A DNA stretch of 64,000 bases from Arabidopsis thaliana (Eukaryota; Streptophyta; Magnoliopsida; Brassicales; Brassicaceae), in the NCBI RefSeq assembly GCF_000001735.4, contig NC_003071.7, forward strand, positions 2,367,001 through 2,431,000, written 5' to 3'. Each line of letters starts with the position of its first letter. The stretch's first letter is position 1. Below are positions 20,084-32,535 of this stretch, piece by piece. A program made the translations under genes and the position numbers. Below the pieces are notes generated by a model. It was not told the DNA's origin. It did not search any database and saw only the letters and a list, made by a program, of their open reading frames with translations.

Positions 20084-22183
20084 TTAATTTCCGCTTGTGT
20101 ATTGGCCACTTCCCTGGCTGTCACTTTCATGGTTTGGAAAAAACCAGCTCTCCAAGTTTCTGTCTTTCACACGCTTATTCTTTGGACGACGTTCTTCAAC
20201 TGATGGGTGTCTAGTTTCTTGAACTCTTCCCTTTTTAACAACATGAACCGGATGATATGCAAACAATTCTTGGATTTCACTTGGAATAACCCAGACTTAT
20301 GCGGCACAGGAAAAATGGTTCTAACATATGCCATAACCCACATCTCAACAAAGTAATATTTCGTGACCAAATCATATAAACTTTTTATCTCTGAGAATCT
20401 ATCTTTTTGTTTCAATTGAGTCATCACAGCCGCTATTGCATGTACACAAGGATACTTGTCCAAGTTAAAACGACGACAATAAAAACTTTTCTTCCTCAAG
20501 TCCACCACATAGGTCTTACCATCGCGACCAATGACATTATATTGATGCTCGTAGGTGTTAAGCTCTATCACCGTTAATTTTTGTGCAACTTCACATGTCT
20601 CATGTATCTTGTTCTCCACAAAAAGAACATGCATTTGATCCACTTACGGATTCATTCCTATTATTGCAGCTCCATTCTGTAAATTTCCCAATAATTGCAT
20701 CTATCATAGGTAAAAGCGCATACCTCCTCACATCCCTAAAAACACCATTCATAGACTCAACCGCATTATTGGTGTCGACGTTGTACTTTACTCCGGGAAA
20801 AAGACATCTTGCCCATTTTCCAAATTAGTGTGATCATCAAGATATGTGGCTACCTTAGGGTTTCTTCTTCTAAAATCTGCATATTCATGTTCAAACTCAG
20901 ACACTGAACAAATGGCTGCAATTTGTCTAAACTTTTTAGCAACCTCTTCTTTGTTGTATGTAACTTTTGTTCTCACATTCTGTGACAAATAATAAACACA
21001 ATTTCCATAGTGAGAGCTCAGGTACACCTCAGCCACTGCCTTGATGAGGCTTGTTTTTCTGTCTGATATAAAGACCAATTCCGAACTGTCTGGTATAACA
21101 GTTTTGAGAGTTTCGAAAAACCACTTCCAAGTAACATCTTTTTCGCCATCAGCTACAGCAAACGCTAAGGGATAATGGTGATGATTCAGGTCTTGAGCTA
21201 TAGCAAAAATGAGCACACCTTTATATATAGTCTTTAGAAATGTTGCATCCACAATAATCACTTTTCTCATGACTTTAAACCCTTCAATGGCAGCCCCCAA
21301 AGTGACAGGTACTTGAATCTTTTTGCTTCATCTAATACCACACTAGTTTTGTGCCAGGATTCACCTTCTCTAACATATACAAATATTAATAAACCATCTT
21401 GAAACTCTCCTCTGGACTGGCAAGAATATCACTAACAGCTAGTTTTTTTCCCCTATTAACAGTCGAGTATGACATAGTTGTACCATGTTTTTCCTGAACA
21501 AGACTAATGAGACTTTTAGGAGTTGGGGTCTTGTACTGACCTGGATAATCTTCATGCAATACGGTTGTAACTAAACGTGGTGTACCTCTCCTTTTAATGC
21601 TTGTAGCAGTATTCGACCGTACTCATGTATGCAACTTCCTATATGTTCGAACCGAGAAGCGAGTTGAATCCTTAGCCTTCAAAAATCGTACATACCATTC
21701 ACACCTTACTTCAGCACATCTTACCACATACCGCTTCGTATCCGAGTTGAGTATAGATAGTCCAAAACAATTGTTATTTGCTCATGTCTCTACTAAATAT
21801 TTCACATCATCTCTATTTTCAAATTCTTGACCTATTACTAGATCAAGACCATCATCCCATAGACCTTTAAACTTAGCATGTTGGCTGCCTTGTGGTTCCT
21901 CAACATATTGACGAATACCATCATTCTCCTTACTCACATCCACATTACTATCAACACCATTATCCACATCTCTAATAGCAACAATTTCTAGAGGCTTCAA
22001 AGGCTCAGGAAGTTGTTCTCCTAGTGGCTCATCTGCGTAAAGAGTTATAGCACCAACATTAGCTCTATCATCATTATCTATACCACCGAAATTCTCCTAT
22101 ACATAATTCACACCAACTGAACTCTTTCCTTGTACTCTCGAATGTTGCTCGTTTAACTAAACCATCTAAACCTCATTACAGAC
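20084..22183 (-). pseudogene. MULE transposase (MURA/VANA-like), central and C-terminal part
   Basis: Read from 22183 downward. A MuDR N-terminal block has VIGQEFENRDDVKYLVET (22000-21782 frame). The MULE transposase domain (PF10551 type) at 21300-20788 has the first catalytic Asp in IIVDATFLKTIYKG and the second in LVFISDRKTSLIKAV. A SWIM zinc finger, FYCRRFNLDKYPCVHAIAA, lies near 20470-20410. The C-terminal tail AYHPVHVVKKGRVQETRHPS ends at 20084. Frames change near 21780, 21600, 21300, 20700 and 20270, so it is inactive. The N-terminal PB1-like exon is 21 kb away at 43163-43495, displaced by element A, whose LTR begins at 22184. Confidence 0.85.
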
Positions 22184-23796
22184 TGATAGTAGGATTTTAG
22201 TCAATTAATTCCTAAAACACTAGTCATATCGTTGTAGTATTTTAGGTTGTCAATTCAATCTGGTGTGATGCAAACAGATGAGATATGATTAGAAAGCTCT
22301 AAGTCAAGCCAAACATAGAGTTGGTTGATTCCAAAAGTCCTAATATGCAATAACAGAAATGAAATGAAACTAAAATCAAAAATGGTAATAACAGGCAGAT
22401 GAGTAATAAAGCAGAAATGATAATAGGCAATTAAATGGACAAACGATTCCTAAGGATGGGGTAATCGAATAGTGTGGTCTCCTTAATCTATTCAGGCGGT
22501 TGACAAAACTTCACAGAAGCTATCCCTAGACAACAAGTTCCGCAACAGATTACTTCACTACCGTGACAGGAATCCTCAAGCAGAGGTAGACACTGACCTT
22601 ATCACCATTAGCTATCTCAAACTAAGCAGGCAATATCGAATCAACTTGTTAAAGGCAATACCCTCTCTACACAGCCAATACCTTGGGGTAGAGGCGAGTA
22701 TATATGGAATTAATAGATCCGACATTCCATCGAACACCTTTTGAGCGCGGGAATGTCTAGATTCATATTCCAATTGATCTGAAAGGAACAAGCAATAAGC
22801 GTAACTAATCTAGAAGTGATTCTAGTATTCTAAACTCAACCACCTAAAACGACCAAGTAAACCACAACAACTCTATCCCATCCTCAGAAATACGGTTCAC
22901 TACTCAGACATAATCAAAGACAATAGCAAAACAACGATTGAAAACATGATAACAGAAATGATAAAGGATTAAAACGAAAACTGAATATCAAATACTTGAA
23001 AGTGAATACAAAGTCGCAGGAGAAATACTACGGCTACGAAAGTTGCGAAAGATAAAAGTTGGATGGTTAATCGATGCCCTAGGGAAAACCCTTAGAGGCT
23101 ACTTATATAAGCAAAAATGAAACAAATAAGGAAAGTTTGAGATAGTAGTCTTCACATAGGGACCTTGCGATCGAGTATCTCATTGGCATCTGATGGGCTG
23201 AAATGGGATTCCCTGGTATGTCTTTGACATCTGATGCGCTGAAATGGGCCTCCCTGTGATTGAGTGGTCTGAAGTGAAGACGAGATGAAATGGTCCAGCG
23301 ATCCTGCGATCGAGTGGATGTCATGAGGTGGTGATCAAGTGGTTGCTTCGGCTTCTCTTCTCTTCTTAATTCTCAGCTTGTTTGGTTGAGTGCAGAACGA
23401 GCAGATAGGCCTCCTTGTGGTAGAGTGGTGATCGAGTGGTTCTGATTGGGTGATTCCTCTGGCTTCACGATTTAGTAAAACTAAGCTGCTAGGTTCTCCG
23501 GGGTTGCGATAGAGTGATTTGCCCTAGCAGGGCTTCGAGGCTTCGATAGAGTACTTTGGCCGAAGGCGTCATTGGGCATTCTGACTTTGTGCTCTGTTTC
23601 TCCTTTGTTTGAACTGCAAAAGCATCCAAAGTACCTGAAAACAACCAAATATGCAATGCACATGCAATCCTAATGCAAAACCGTCCTAAGTATGCAAAAC
23701 ACACTAAAACGACTCCTAATGAGATGAAATGTGGATGAAATAATGACAAAGAGGTGAAGAATGAATGTCTAAATCATGAAAATTATAGACATATCA
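22184..23796 (-). repeat. element A 3' LTR
   Basis: 1613 bp, TGATATGTCTATA to CCTACTATCA on the minus strand. It matches 41448-43162 closely over its length. It holds GCGATCGAGT-type motifs at 23167, 23306 and 23428. Confidence 0.88.
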
Positions 23797-23815
23797 ACTC
23801 CCCCAAACTTTGTCT
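23797..23815 (-). other. polypurine tract of element A
   Basis: On the minus strand AAAGTTTGGGGGAGT directly precedes the 3' LTR, the typical Athila/Tat tract. Confidence 0.8.
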
Positions 23816-24219
23816 TTGCTTGCCCTTAAACAAACAAGAAGACATAAGCGGAAGGAGAGGTTTGAAGTTGGGGACTGATAACACGGCTTTTTAGCCCATT
23901 TTAGCTATTATTTTCTTATGTTTTAGAGAGCATAAGAAGAGAAACACGTATTCTAGGTGCCAAGAAGGTTTTAAGAGTTTTGAACCTAAAAGTATCAAAA
24001 GACGATCATTCAAGTGCTTTGGAAGTTTAGCATCCGGCCAAGGTCTTCTCGATATCGGCATGAAGATATCTTGATCTCATTGGAAAGCTAGAAGAGTCAA
24101 GATTAACGTCGAAGTTGACTCGAAGCAAGCCATGAAGCCGGTCAAAAGATATGACCCGAAGAGTGAAGACATGTCAAGAATTTGCTGTTTGGAAATAATA
24201 AATCCAAAACACATCCGGC

Positions 24220-24285
24220 CGATGAGACTTGAACCCGGGCAGCTCCTAGTAGCTCACCACCGACCATTAGGTCACGCCCAAGTCC
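24220..24285 (-). repeat. tRNA-like (SINE-type) segment inside LTR C
   Basis: On the minus strand TGACCTAATGG (24274-24264) resembles a pol III A box. GGTTCAAGTCT (24235-24225) resembles a B box, about 30 bp further on. This is the arrangement of tRNA-derived SINE heads. No tRNA gene is claimed. The copy in the 3' LTR (about 31499-31547) has lost part of the A box. Confidence 0.4.
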
Positions 24286-24399
24286 TTTCCTCTATGCGTT
24301 GCCGTCATTAGGCTCTTTCCCTGAAGCCCACTTCTCGGCCCGATCACTTAGTTACCCGGCGGAATGACGTTCTTACCCCTAAATCTAATTCTTGGCCCT

Positions 24400-24415
24400 C
24401 AAGTATAAATACTTG
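24400..24415 (+). promoter_or_regulatory. TATA box inside a perfect palindrome, LTR C
   Basis: CAAGTATAAATACTTG: CAAGTAT and ATACTTG are exact reverse complements around AA. It is probably the U3 core promoter. The region is deleted in the 3' LTR. Confidence 0.5.
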
Positions 24416-25475
24416 TTTTAAGTCCTAACCCTACGTGTGCCTTCATCACCAGCGAACCCTAGCCGTCGCAGAGAGCTGCCCACTCGCCGCCGCACTTTTT
24501 GAAGCTTGAAGAACACCATCTCTCTCTTTCTCTTTCTCGTTTTCGTGTAAGACTCTTTAAGGTGGAGCTTTGCCTCTTGTATTCTACATTCAAAGAAGTA
24601 ATCTCTAAACCTCTTTTAACTTTTATTCATCTTTTAGTTATGGTCTACTCAACCCAACTTTTTATTAGCTTCTTTGCCATGAGCGAGTAGATCTCTAGTT
24701 GGGTTAGAGGGGGTTTCAAAGGGGAATTTATGGGGACCAATAGATTGAAGATCTAGGTTGGCGGTTTCTATGGCTTTGTTTGACCATTTACACTATTCCT
24801 TCTAGTTGAGTTTAATCTTAATGCTTGTATGTCCGGAACGCTACCTAGTACTTGACCTTAGGTATTTCATTCTTTGGCAAAATCTCGTTTGAATGCTTGA
24901 CCTAACTCAACTGAATAAACAACTATAACCGTTGCACGCCCGCCGAGTGATAGGGACTTATGGACTAGAATCGAATTTGAACTTAATGCTTTGATCTTGT
25001 ATTTTGAAACTATGTTAGCACCAACTAGCCGATAGGGCAACTGAGTACGCAAGATATTAGTGATAATAGCAAGCTTTCACCTACTAGCTGTTAGGTTTAG
25101 CTGGTCTTGATAGAGTTTCGTATCTCCAAGAATTTGGAAGTAAACAAACCTAGCCATGTTATCACCTAGATTGAGATCTATACCTTATTATTGAACCTTG
25201 ACATCCGGAGAAACCCCTGATGACCTAACGCTTCTCTCTTATAGTTTACCGTTTAATTTAGTTATTCGTCTTTTATTTTGGTTACTCATAGCTTACAACA
25301 ACCCCTCTCTTTTATGTTGATCCTAGCTTCACTCTCTTCTTAAGGATTTCTCTGAACTACTTCTCTCCTTGTGGATCGATCGTAAAATACTACTCCGATA
25401 TATTGTGCACTTGCAGTAGTCGTGTGGTCTTTCAGGTAAAAGCCTGAGGCGAAATAAAACACGCATCAAGCTTTT

Positions 25476-25493
25476 TGGCGCCGTTGTCGGGGA
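25476..25493 (+). other. primer binding site, element C
   Basis: TGGCGCCGTTGTCGGGGA, seven bases after the LTR end, matching the tRNA-Asp type site with one change. Confidence 0.85.
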
Positions 25494-25593
25494 GCGATTG
25501 TTGTTTCCACAAGTCTGAGAACTAGAGTGAACTCTAGGACACTTTGCTTTTAATTTTTGTTTTTGTTTTTCTTTGTTTTAGGAAGCTTGAAGG

Positions 25594-28500
25594 ATGAATT
25601 CGAGAAATTTTTCCAATAGCTATTACCCGAATGTAAATCATGGGTCAAACCGCGGATCACATTTCTCAACTGACCGCTACACGCCTGATGCATCCCAAAT
25701 GCATGGCGAGCCTTGGCAGTCTTGCTCGTCTAATGGAGGAGCTTATCGGACCGATCATTACTCTAATGATCACTCTGCCGCCTTCATTGAGAATCGGCTG
25801 CTGCTAACCGCTCGGTTAGCCCATTCCACCACTGCGTCCCATCTCCTGGAGATCAACACATGGGAGGACCTCACTCTTCTCATCCTTATGAAGTTGCCCG
25901 ACATGAAGATTTCGGCTATGACCAAGGATACTTGCAAGAGGTGATTAGTGTAGATGTTCATCCGAACAACTATACTTACCAAACCAATGAGTCCTACCAA
26001 GCCGCCGAGCTAGAAGATAAAATCATTGGTCTCATCCGAAACTTCGTTGATGACCATCAAGAAGACATGAGGAAGATCAACTCAAGGATGACGGAGATGA
26101 GAGCCGAATTTGGAGAGAAGTTTGACAACCTCACCATTCGACTCGAGAACATGGGGGAGGCGCTTGTTGAGATCAACAACACTCTCCTTAATCACCAAGA
26201 GGATATCCAAGACCAAAACACTAGAATGGTCAATGTGGGTTTAACCGTTGATACCGTTGAGAGCCTTCTAGATTGGAAGATTGAGGAGCTAGAGAAGAAA
26301 CTCACTAACTCAAATGAGTCTTTGGATTGGAGAAGCAACCAATCTTACCAAGAAGAAGATGGGTTTCCTAAGGCCCAAGCTCTTTATGAAGAGGAAACGA
26401 AAAAGGAAATCAGATTCCTAGTGGAAAAGGGAAAAGACCTAGTTTCCTATTCCGAAAAAGGAAATCCCGACCCTATAAAATCTTTAAGGGTTTCGATTCC
26501 TTTAGTTTCTCTTCAAGACAAAGTCGATCAAGAAGAGGGTTTAGAAAAAGAAGAAACCGCCTCTTTCGATGAAGACTCTATGGCCGAACACAACCCTAGA
26601 GAAGAAGGTTCCGAAACCGAAAGAGAAGAAGGTTACCTTGTGAGTCAAGAAAACCAAATCGAAGAACTTTCAGAAGAAGATGACGAACTCACCAACATCT
26701 CTAGTGAAGAAAGAGAAGACGAAGAGCTCAAGGATGTCCACTCTTGCATGACAATCCGACTACCTAGCGGGGGGATATCCGCAAACCCTAGCTTCGGGCA
26801 ACTCATGTCCATAGAAGAAGCTAAACCTAGGAGAAGTTTGGATCCTATTCAAGCCGGTAAGGACCTTGATGCAACCAGAAGAGGCCAACCAAGTCGTTTT
26901 CGGACTTCCTATCCAAGAGGAGCCGAAAGAAGCTATTCGGCCCAACACCACCTACCGCCCGTTTTGCCCTTGCTACCAACCCAAGACCATTCTCACATGC
27001 CTTGGAAGTACAAGACTCAAGAAGAGAGACTTGAGATCTTGATGAGCCAATTCGTAGATCAACAAGCTTTGGATGCAAGGACGCTCAACTCAAGGATCGA
27101 CGATATCAAGGTTACTCTTTTTAGTAAAGTCGATGCCCTCTTTGTAAACTTCAAAAAATCTGAAGGTTCGCGCATGAAAGAAGCTATGGCGAACGAAGAG
27201 AGGTTCAAGAGGATCGAAGAGGAGCAGGAGAGGCACCTTAAGAGCGCTCAAGACAACGCCATCAACACTAGGGCATTATTGAGGCAAATATCAAACTCGG
27301 ACAAGAGCTATGATGCAAAGATTGAGGCTTTCTCGGACGAGGATGCCAACTTGGTTAGCCGGTTGGGTAAGCTTGAGGACCTTTTTACGAGGAACAAAGG
27401 AGGGTCGATGACCTAAGCTACCAACAAAACCGGTTTCATGAGACCTTATCCGAAAAGACCATTCTCGACCCGAGAGACAAACGTGAGTGGTCACCTTGTT
27501 CTGGTAAAGACTTCTCTTCAATTAGCCAAGATGACCTAAGAAGAATCCAATCTAGGATGGAAGGCGTCGATGAGAGCATATGGAGACTTCAAACGCGCAT
27601 TAATCAACTAGAAGATAATGATGCGAAAGAAGATGTGGCTTTGGAGGACCTGATAAGAAGACAAGGTGAAGTTGAGGAGAACCAAGTCAAGAACGTTGAT
27701 GATCAATCAAAGATCCGGGCATCACTTACAAAAGTGACGATAGAATCCTCAAGGAAAAACGTGGAATCGCTTGATAGGATTCTTGATTTGGACAAGAAAG
27801 TTGATAACCTAACAACACGCATAGAAGGGCATGAACCGATGGAGAGCGAAGAAGAAGACTCAAGCCCTCATGTGCTTTGCGATGTGGTTACAACTTACCG
27901 ATAACCTCACGACCTTGAAGAAGGAGAGATCGACGAAAGGAATGAAGATCCTCCGGGAAGAACAAGCGTTTACAACCGGCTCAGTCTCCTAGAAGACTGG
28001 TGGCATCCGCGCATGATAAGCTTGAGAAGACTTGGAGACTTTAACCAAGTCGTTTCCAAGCTACCTCGAGGTATCCCTTTCTCTAAGGTTTGTTCAGTTT
28101 ACCATATTGACCGTTTCTTTCTTGAGAGTTGTGAAACAAGAAGAGAAATGAAGGAATTGTATGAGGAAGCCCTACACCACTTGAAACCTTTCAATACTCT
28201 TCGAAAGATAGAGAGTCCGGGAAGATTCTTTGTGACTTGTTCTATACAAGGTGTTAAATTCAAGGACGTCCTATGCGATTCCGGATCATCCATCAACATT
28301 ATGACAAAGGAGACGTCGAAGAAGCTTCGAATCAAGGAGCTACAACCTTCGGATGTGCGAATCGGGCTTGTAGACTCGTCTTTCACGGTTTCCGAAGGAA
28401 TAGTCCGCATTGTTTATGTTCTAGGTTAAGGTGCAACGTACAGACCGATTTCCATATCATAAAAGTCGAGAAAGGAAGGCCCTCTCAACTCATACTAAGA

Positions 28501-28719
28501 GGCACGTTCCTAGCCGCAGCGGGCGCTATAATGGATTGGCTTAATCGAACGGTATGCTTCGCCAATATTGTTGACGAAGTGTTTCACGAGATGGTGTTGT
28601 TTACCCCGGGCGCAAGAAGAAGAAGGAGGTTAAATGGCGAGAGATCGGAAGAACCCCCCGAGGAGTTCCAATCCAAGAGAGCTCGCCAAGGGCGAAACAA
28701 CCCGTCTTACTACGCCTAG
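25594..28719 (+). pseudogene. element C gag-like coiled-coil protein and retropepsin (frameshifted)
   Basis: The reading starts MNSRNFSNSYYPNVNHGS at 25594. It shifts frame near 25860-25940 and then is open to 27416 (518 codons). A shift near 27410 leads into 27557-27904, and a stop after CDVVTTYR into 28013-28429. The long middle part is rich in Glu/Lys heptads (e.g. MRKINSRMTEMRAEFGEKFD), so a coiled coil is likely, and lacks the usual gag block. The retropepsin has an intact active site, CDSGSSINIM (about 28275-28305). Its second half, GRPSQLILRGTFLAAAGAIM, is in another frame at 28470-28530. It lies alone with no pol. The product probably relied on enzymes from a related autonomous element. 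Confidence 0.8.
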
Positions 28720-28749
28720 TAAAACCCAAACGTCGAGCCAACGACGCTA

Positions 28750-31115
28750 AACAAGTGCGCTAAGTGGGAGACAACCCACTAGGTAGCTACCTTTTTCCTT
28801 AGAATTTTAATTTTGCTTTTGCTTTAACCTTTTTAGTATTTGTTTCAGATTCTTATTAAGAAAATATATATATTAAAAAATAGAAAAATAGAAAACAGAA
28901 AAACCCAAAAAGAAGAGAAGGAATAAGGGTCACCTGGACCCGTCACTAGGCGCCGTGACAACTGGTCCGACTACTCGCCCGAGTAAACGGCGCCGCCTAG
29001 AAAAGAAGGCCCGGCCCCGCCAAACCTTGGCCGGAGCCCCGCCTATTTGCACCATCACTTGGCCGGAGTCCGCCTGGCAGTGCCAGCCATTGACTGGAGT
29101 CTTCCGGGCCGGAGCTTTCCAATGCGCCCCGACCACTAGCCGGAGCCCGCCGGACTGTGCCACGCGTTCGCCGGACTTGCCCTACCTAGCGGCCCTGGCA
29201 ACACCTTGCCCGCCGGTCCGGCCGAATGCGAACTCAACCGGCCAAGACTCGGTCAACTACGGCCAACACGTGAATGAATAAGGGAAGTTGCACCGCCACT
29301 GCGATCGGTCCGCCAAGGGATTCATTTAACCTGCGACTATTCCGCCAATCCCAACGACCGGCGACCCCATCCAACAACCGGCCGTTAATTACCCACCCAC
29401 TCCACTCTTTCGGCCAAGCCCGCAACTGCCTTACCATCCATTCACACCATCCGTCACCACGAATTTGATCTTATTCGTGGCCGTATTGACAACAACAAGA
29501 TCAATCTATCTTAGGTATGTTTTTATTTATTTTATTTTGTTAAAGCTATTGGTGGTTTTAGGTTTTTGTTTCAAGGAAGATGGGAATGGAGATTAATATC
29601 ATGGAATTCAACCATACTAAATCGTGTAAGGCCGCTGTTAAGCAAGGAGAGAGATCATCCGGTTAGTCACCACAAACAAGGTGACTTTGTTCTTAACTTG
29701 TCTTTCTCACGGATTAATCCCTATGCTTATTCTCACACGAGGGACGGTGTGAAGTAAGTCTGGGGGATTAATGAATCCATTACTACTAATGCTACTCTCT
29801 ATTTTGTTGACTTGAAACATTTTTCCACTTTTTACACCGATATGTTCTAACAAAGCAAAAAGTTTTTCTTTATTATCGAGTAATGTTTTATTGAGTCAAA
29901 ACTAGTAGGGAACTGAGACCTTGTTATATGATGATTATTGACCATTATGTGTTGAGAATTGTTTCTTGAGGAACACTTACAGGGTCGCAAGGAACGGGCA
30001 ACCTTGAACACTACGCCCGGACCGTCCCCCAGAAGCTTAACCTTGCAGAAATTTCTGTTGGATCCGACGTCAACTCTCCCCTATATTGGACGATTAACTT
30101 GAACTTAATTCTTTCTCATGAATGGGTGTTAGATCGGGGAAACGAGCATATACATTCAGGACTTCTTTTCCCTTCTTACCACTCTTTGCTGATCCTGAAT
30201 GGCCACTCACTTTTAGTGGTTCGTACCCTTAAACTATATCCTCTTTCCAAGCCTCATGCATTCTCTTTTCCTTTTTCATTTAGCAGATATGTGCAAAAAC
30301 GTCAGAGAGAAAGGAACAACACAGTTTCCCGCCACAAAGACAGAAGAAGGAAGCAAAAGAAGAGATTGCAACAAGCGGCCTAAGAGTTTATTCTCCCTTG
30401 AAACCAATTCAAAGGTATGCCCATTAGACTCGGTGTTTAGAAGTTCTGTTTCCCCTTCCATAAAAAAAAAGATACAAAAGAATATTAAAAAAAAAAAAGA
30501 AGAAAAAGAAAAGAAAAGGAAGGAAAGGAAACATTACAACCAAGAGAGTCTAGTACCTAGTTCCAAGGAAAGACATGGGAACCTAAAGGAGAGATGAGCC
30601 AATTACAGAAGAGAGTCCCCTCAAAAAAAACCTAACTCTAGGGAACCGAAAGTAAGAAAGAAGTAAAGGAGAAGAAGGTGTTTAAAAGAAGAAGTGGTTG
30701 AAAACTGTGGACCTCAACCGGTCCGTTCTCTCTTGCGTTTTTGCAACTTATCTTGCATTCGAGACTATACGGTAACCCTAAACACTTTAACTCCACCACT
30801 TAAACACCAAAATCCCCTTTCATACCAAGCGCCGTCTACCCCAAATGACACCTTCTAATGAGAAAGTCCATGCCAAAACATTTACAGAATGTAAAGAGTT
30901 GATTAACGTGAATTCAGAGTTCTGTAGGATCAAAGCGGATGGACAAGGATGAGAAAGGCGTAAGACTATTGAGCGACCGTTCTAACGCAACTTTTGTTTA
31001 ATGTGGTTTGTAGGATATATTCGAGACACGGTCACTGATAACAGAAGAGTTCCCGCAATTTTCAAACCTCTCCACCAGATTTGTTCTTTTGTTTGCTTGA
31101 GGACAAGCAAAGTCT
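28750..31115 (+). other. element C 3' noncoding region
   Basis: No coding domain recognised. It holds the GC-rich block at 28930-29480, an internal purine tract AGTCTGGGGGATTAATG at 29757 and a poly(A)-rich run at 30460-30530. Near the end is CTTGAGGACAAGCAAAGTC, the usual text just before the 3' LTR in this group. Confidence 0.55.
28930..29480 (+). repeat. GC-rich block with GCCGGAG repeats in element C
   Basis: About 550 bp rich in G and C inside AT-rich DNA. GGCCGGAGC or close variants followed by CCGCC recur near 29030, 29062, 29110, 29140 and 29170, roughly every 30-45 bp. The plus-strand open frame of 108 codons is proline- and threonine-rich and has no family resemblance, so I do not call it a gene. 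Confidence 0.55.
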
Positions 31116-31129
31116 AAGTCAGGGAGAGT

Positions 31130-32530
31130 TGATAACACGGCTTTTTAGTCCGTTTTAGCTATTGTTTTTGTATGTTTCAGAGAGCATTTGATGTCATTCT
31201 AGAGCCAATAAGAAGAGAAACACATATTCTAGGTGCCAAGAAGGTTTTAAGAATTTTGAAGCTAAAAGTATCAAAAGACGATCATTCCAGTGCTTCGGAA
31301 GTTTAGCATCTGGCCAAGGTCTTCCCAATCTCGGCATGAGGATATCTCGGTGTCATTTGAAAGCTAAAAGAGTCAAGATTAACGTCGAAGTCTAATCTAA
31401 ACAATTCATGATGCGTTCAAAAGATATGACCCGAAGAGTGAAGACATGTCAAGAATCGTCTGTTTGGAAATAATAAGTCCAAAACTCATCCGGACGATGA
31501 GACTTGAACCCGGGCAGCTCCTAGTAGCTCACCACCGACCATTAGGTTGCCGCCGCACCTCTTGAACCTTGAAGAACACCATCTCTCTTTCTCTTTCTCG
31601 TTTTCGTGTAAGACTCTTTAAGGTGGAGCTTTGCCTCTTGTATTCTACATTCAAAGAAATAATCTCTAAACCCCTTTTAAGTATTATTCATCTTTTACTT
31701 ATGGTCTACTCAACCCAACTTTTGATTAGCTCCTTTGCCATGAGCGAGTAGATTTCTAGTCAGGTTTGAGGGGGTTTCAAAGGGGAATTCATGGGGACCA
31801 ACAGATCGAAAATCTAGGTTGGCGGTTTCTATGGCTTTGTTTGACCGTTTACACTATTCCTTCTAGTTGAGTTTAAGCTTAATGCTTGTATGTCCAGAAC
31901 GCCACCTAGTACTTGACCTTAGGTATTTCATTTTTTGCCAAAATCTCGTTTGAATGCTTGATCTAAATAAACTGAATAAAGAACTATAACCGTTGCACGC
32001 CCGCCGAGTGATAGGGACTTATGGACTAGAATTGAATTTGAACTTAATGCTTTGATCTTGTATTTTGAAACCATGTTAGAACCTAATAGCCGATAAGGCA
32101 ACTGAGTACGCAAGATAATAGTGATAATAACCGGCTTTCACCTACTAGCCGTTAGGGTTAGCTGGTCTTGATAGAGTTTCGTATGTCCGAGAATTTGGAA
32201 GTAAACAAACCTAGCCATGTTATCACCTAGATTGAGATCTATACCTTATTATTGAACCTTGACATCCGGAGAAACTTCCGATGATCTAATGCTTCTCTCT
32301 TATAGTTTACCGTTTAGTTTAGTTATTTGTCTTTTATTTTGGTTACTCATAGCTTACAACAACCCCTCTCTTTTATTTTGGTCCTAGCTTCACTCTCTTC
32401 TTAAGGATTTCTCTGAACTACTTCTCTCCTTGTGGATTCGATCCTAAAGTACTACTCTGATATATTGTGCACTTGTAGTAGTCGTGTGATCTTTCAGGTA
32501 AAAGCCTGAGGCAAAATAAAACACGCATCT
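31130..32530 (+). repeat. element C 3' LTR (internally deleted)
   Basis: 1401 bp, against 1593 in the 5' LTR. It lacks about 210 bp that correspond to about 24273-24484, including the TATA region. It has about 22 extra bases (near 31187-31210) that the 5' LTR lacks. It ends GCATCT before the GGGAC duplication. Confidence 0.88.
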
Positions 32531-32535
32531 GGGAC

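Larger units (their letters stand above)
23876..25468 (+). repeat. element C 5' LTR
   Basis: 1593 bp, TGATAACACGG to ACACGCATCA. It keeps the TATA region at 24400-24415, which the 3' LTR has lost, and a tRNA-like antisense segment at 24220-24285. Confidence 0.9.
23876..32530 (+). mobile_element. element C: non-autonomous LTR element with gag-protease only
   Basis: The two LTRs (23876-25468 and 31130-32530) are flanked by an identical 5-bp duplication, GGGAC (23871-23875 and 32531-32535), so this is one insertion into element A. The PBS is tRNA-Asp type. A long coiled-coil gag-like region and a retropepsin are present. About 2.4 kb of noncoding, partly GC-rich DNA follows, then a degenerate purine tract AAGTCAGGGAGAG before the 3' LTR. 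There is no trace of RT, RNase H or integrase. The 3' LTR ends CT instead of CA. Confidence 0.88.

Noticed and set aside
24220-24285. A functional tRNA gene in LTR C
   Set aside because: A and B boxes are approximate, and no cloverleaf with acceptor stem could be folded by eye.
28955-29281. 108-codon frame in the GC-rich block of element C as a gene
   Set aside because: No known domain; composition follows the GC-rich repeat and its frame carries over between repeat units only partly.
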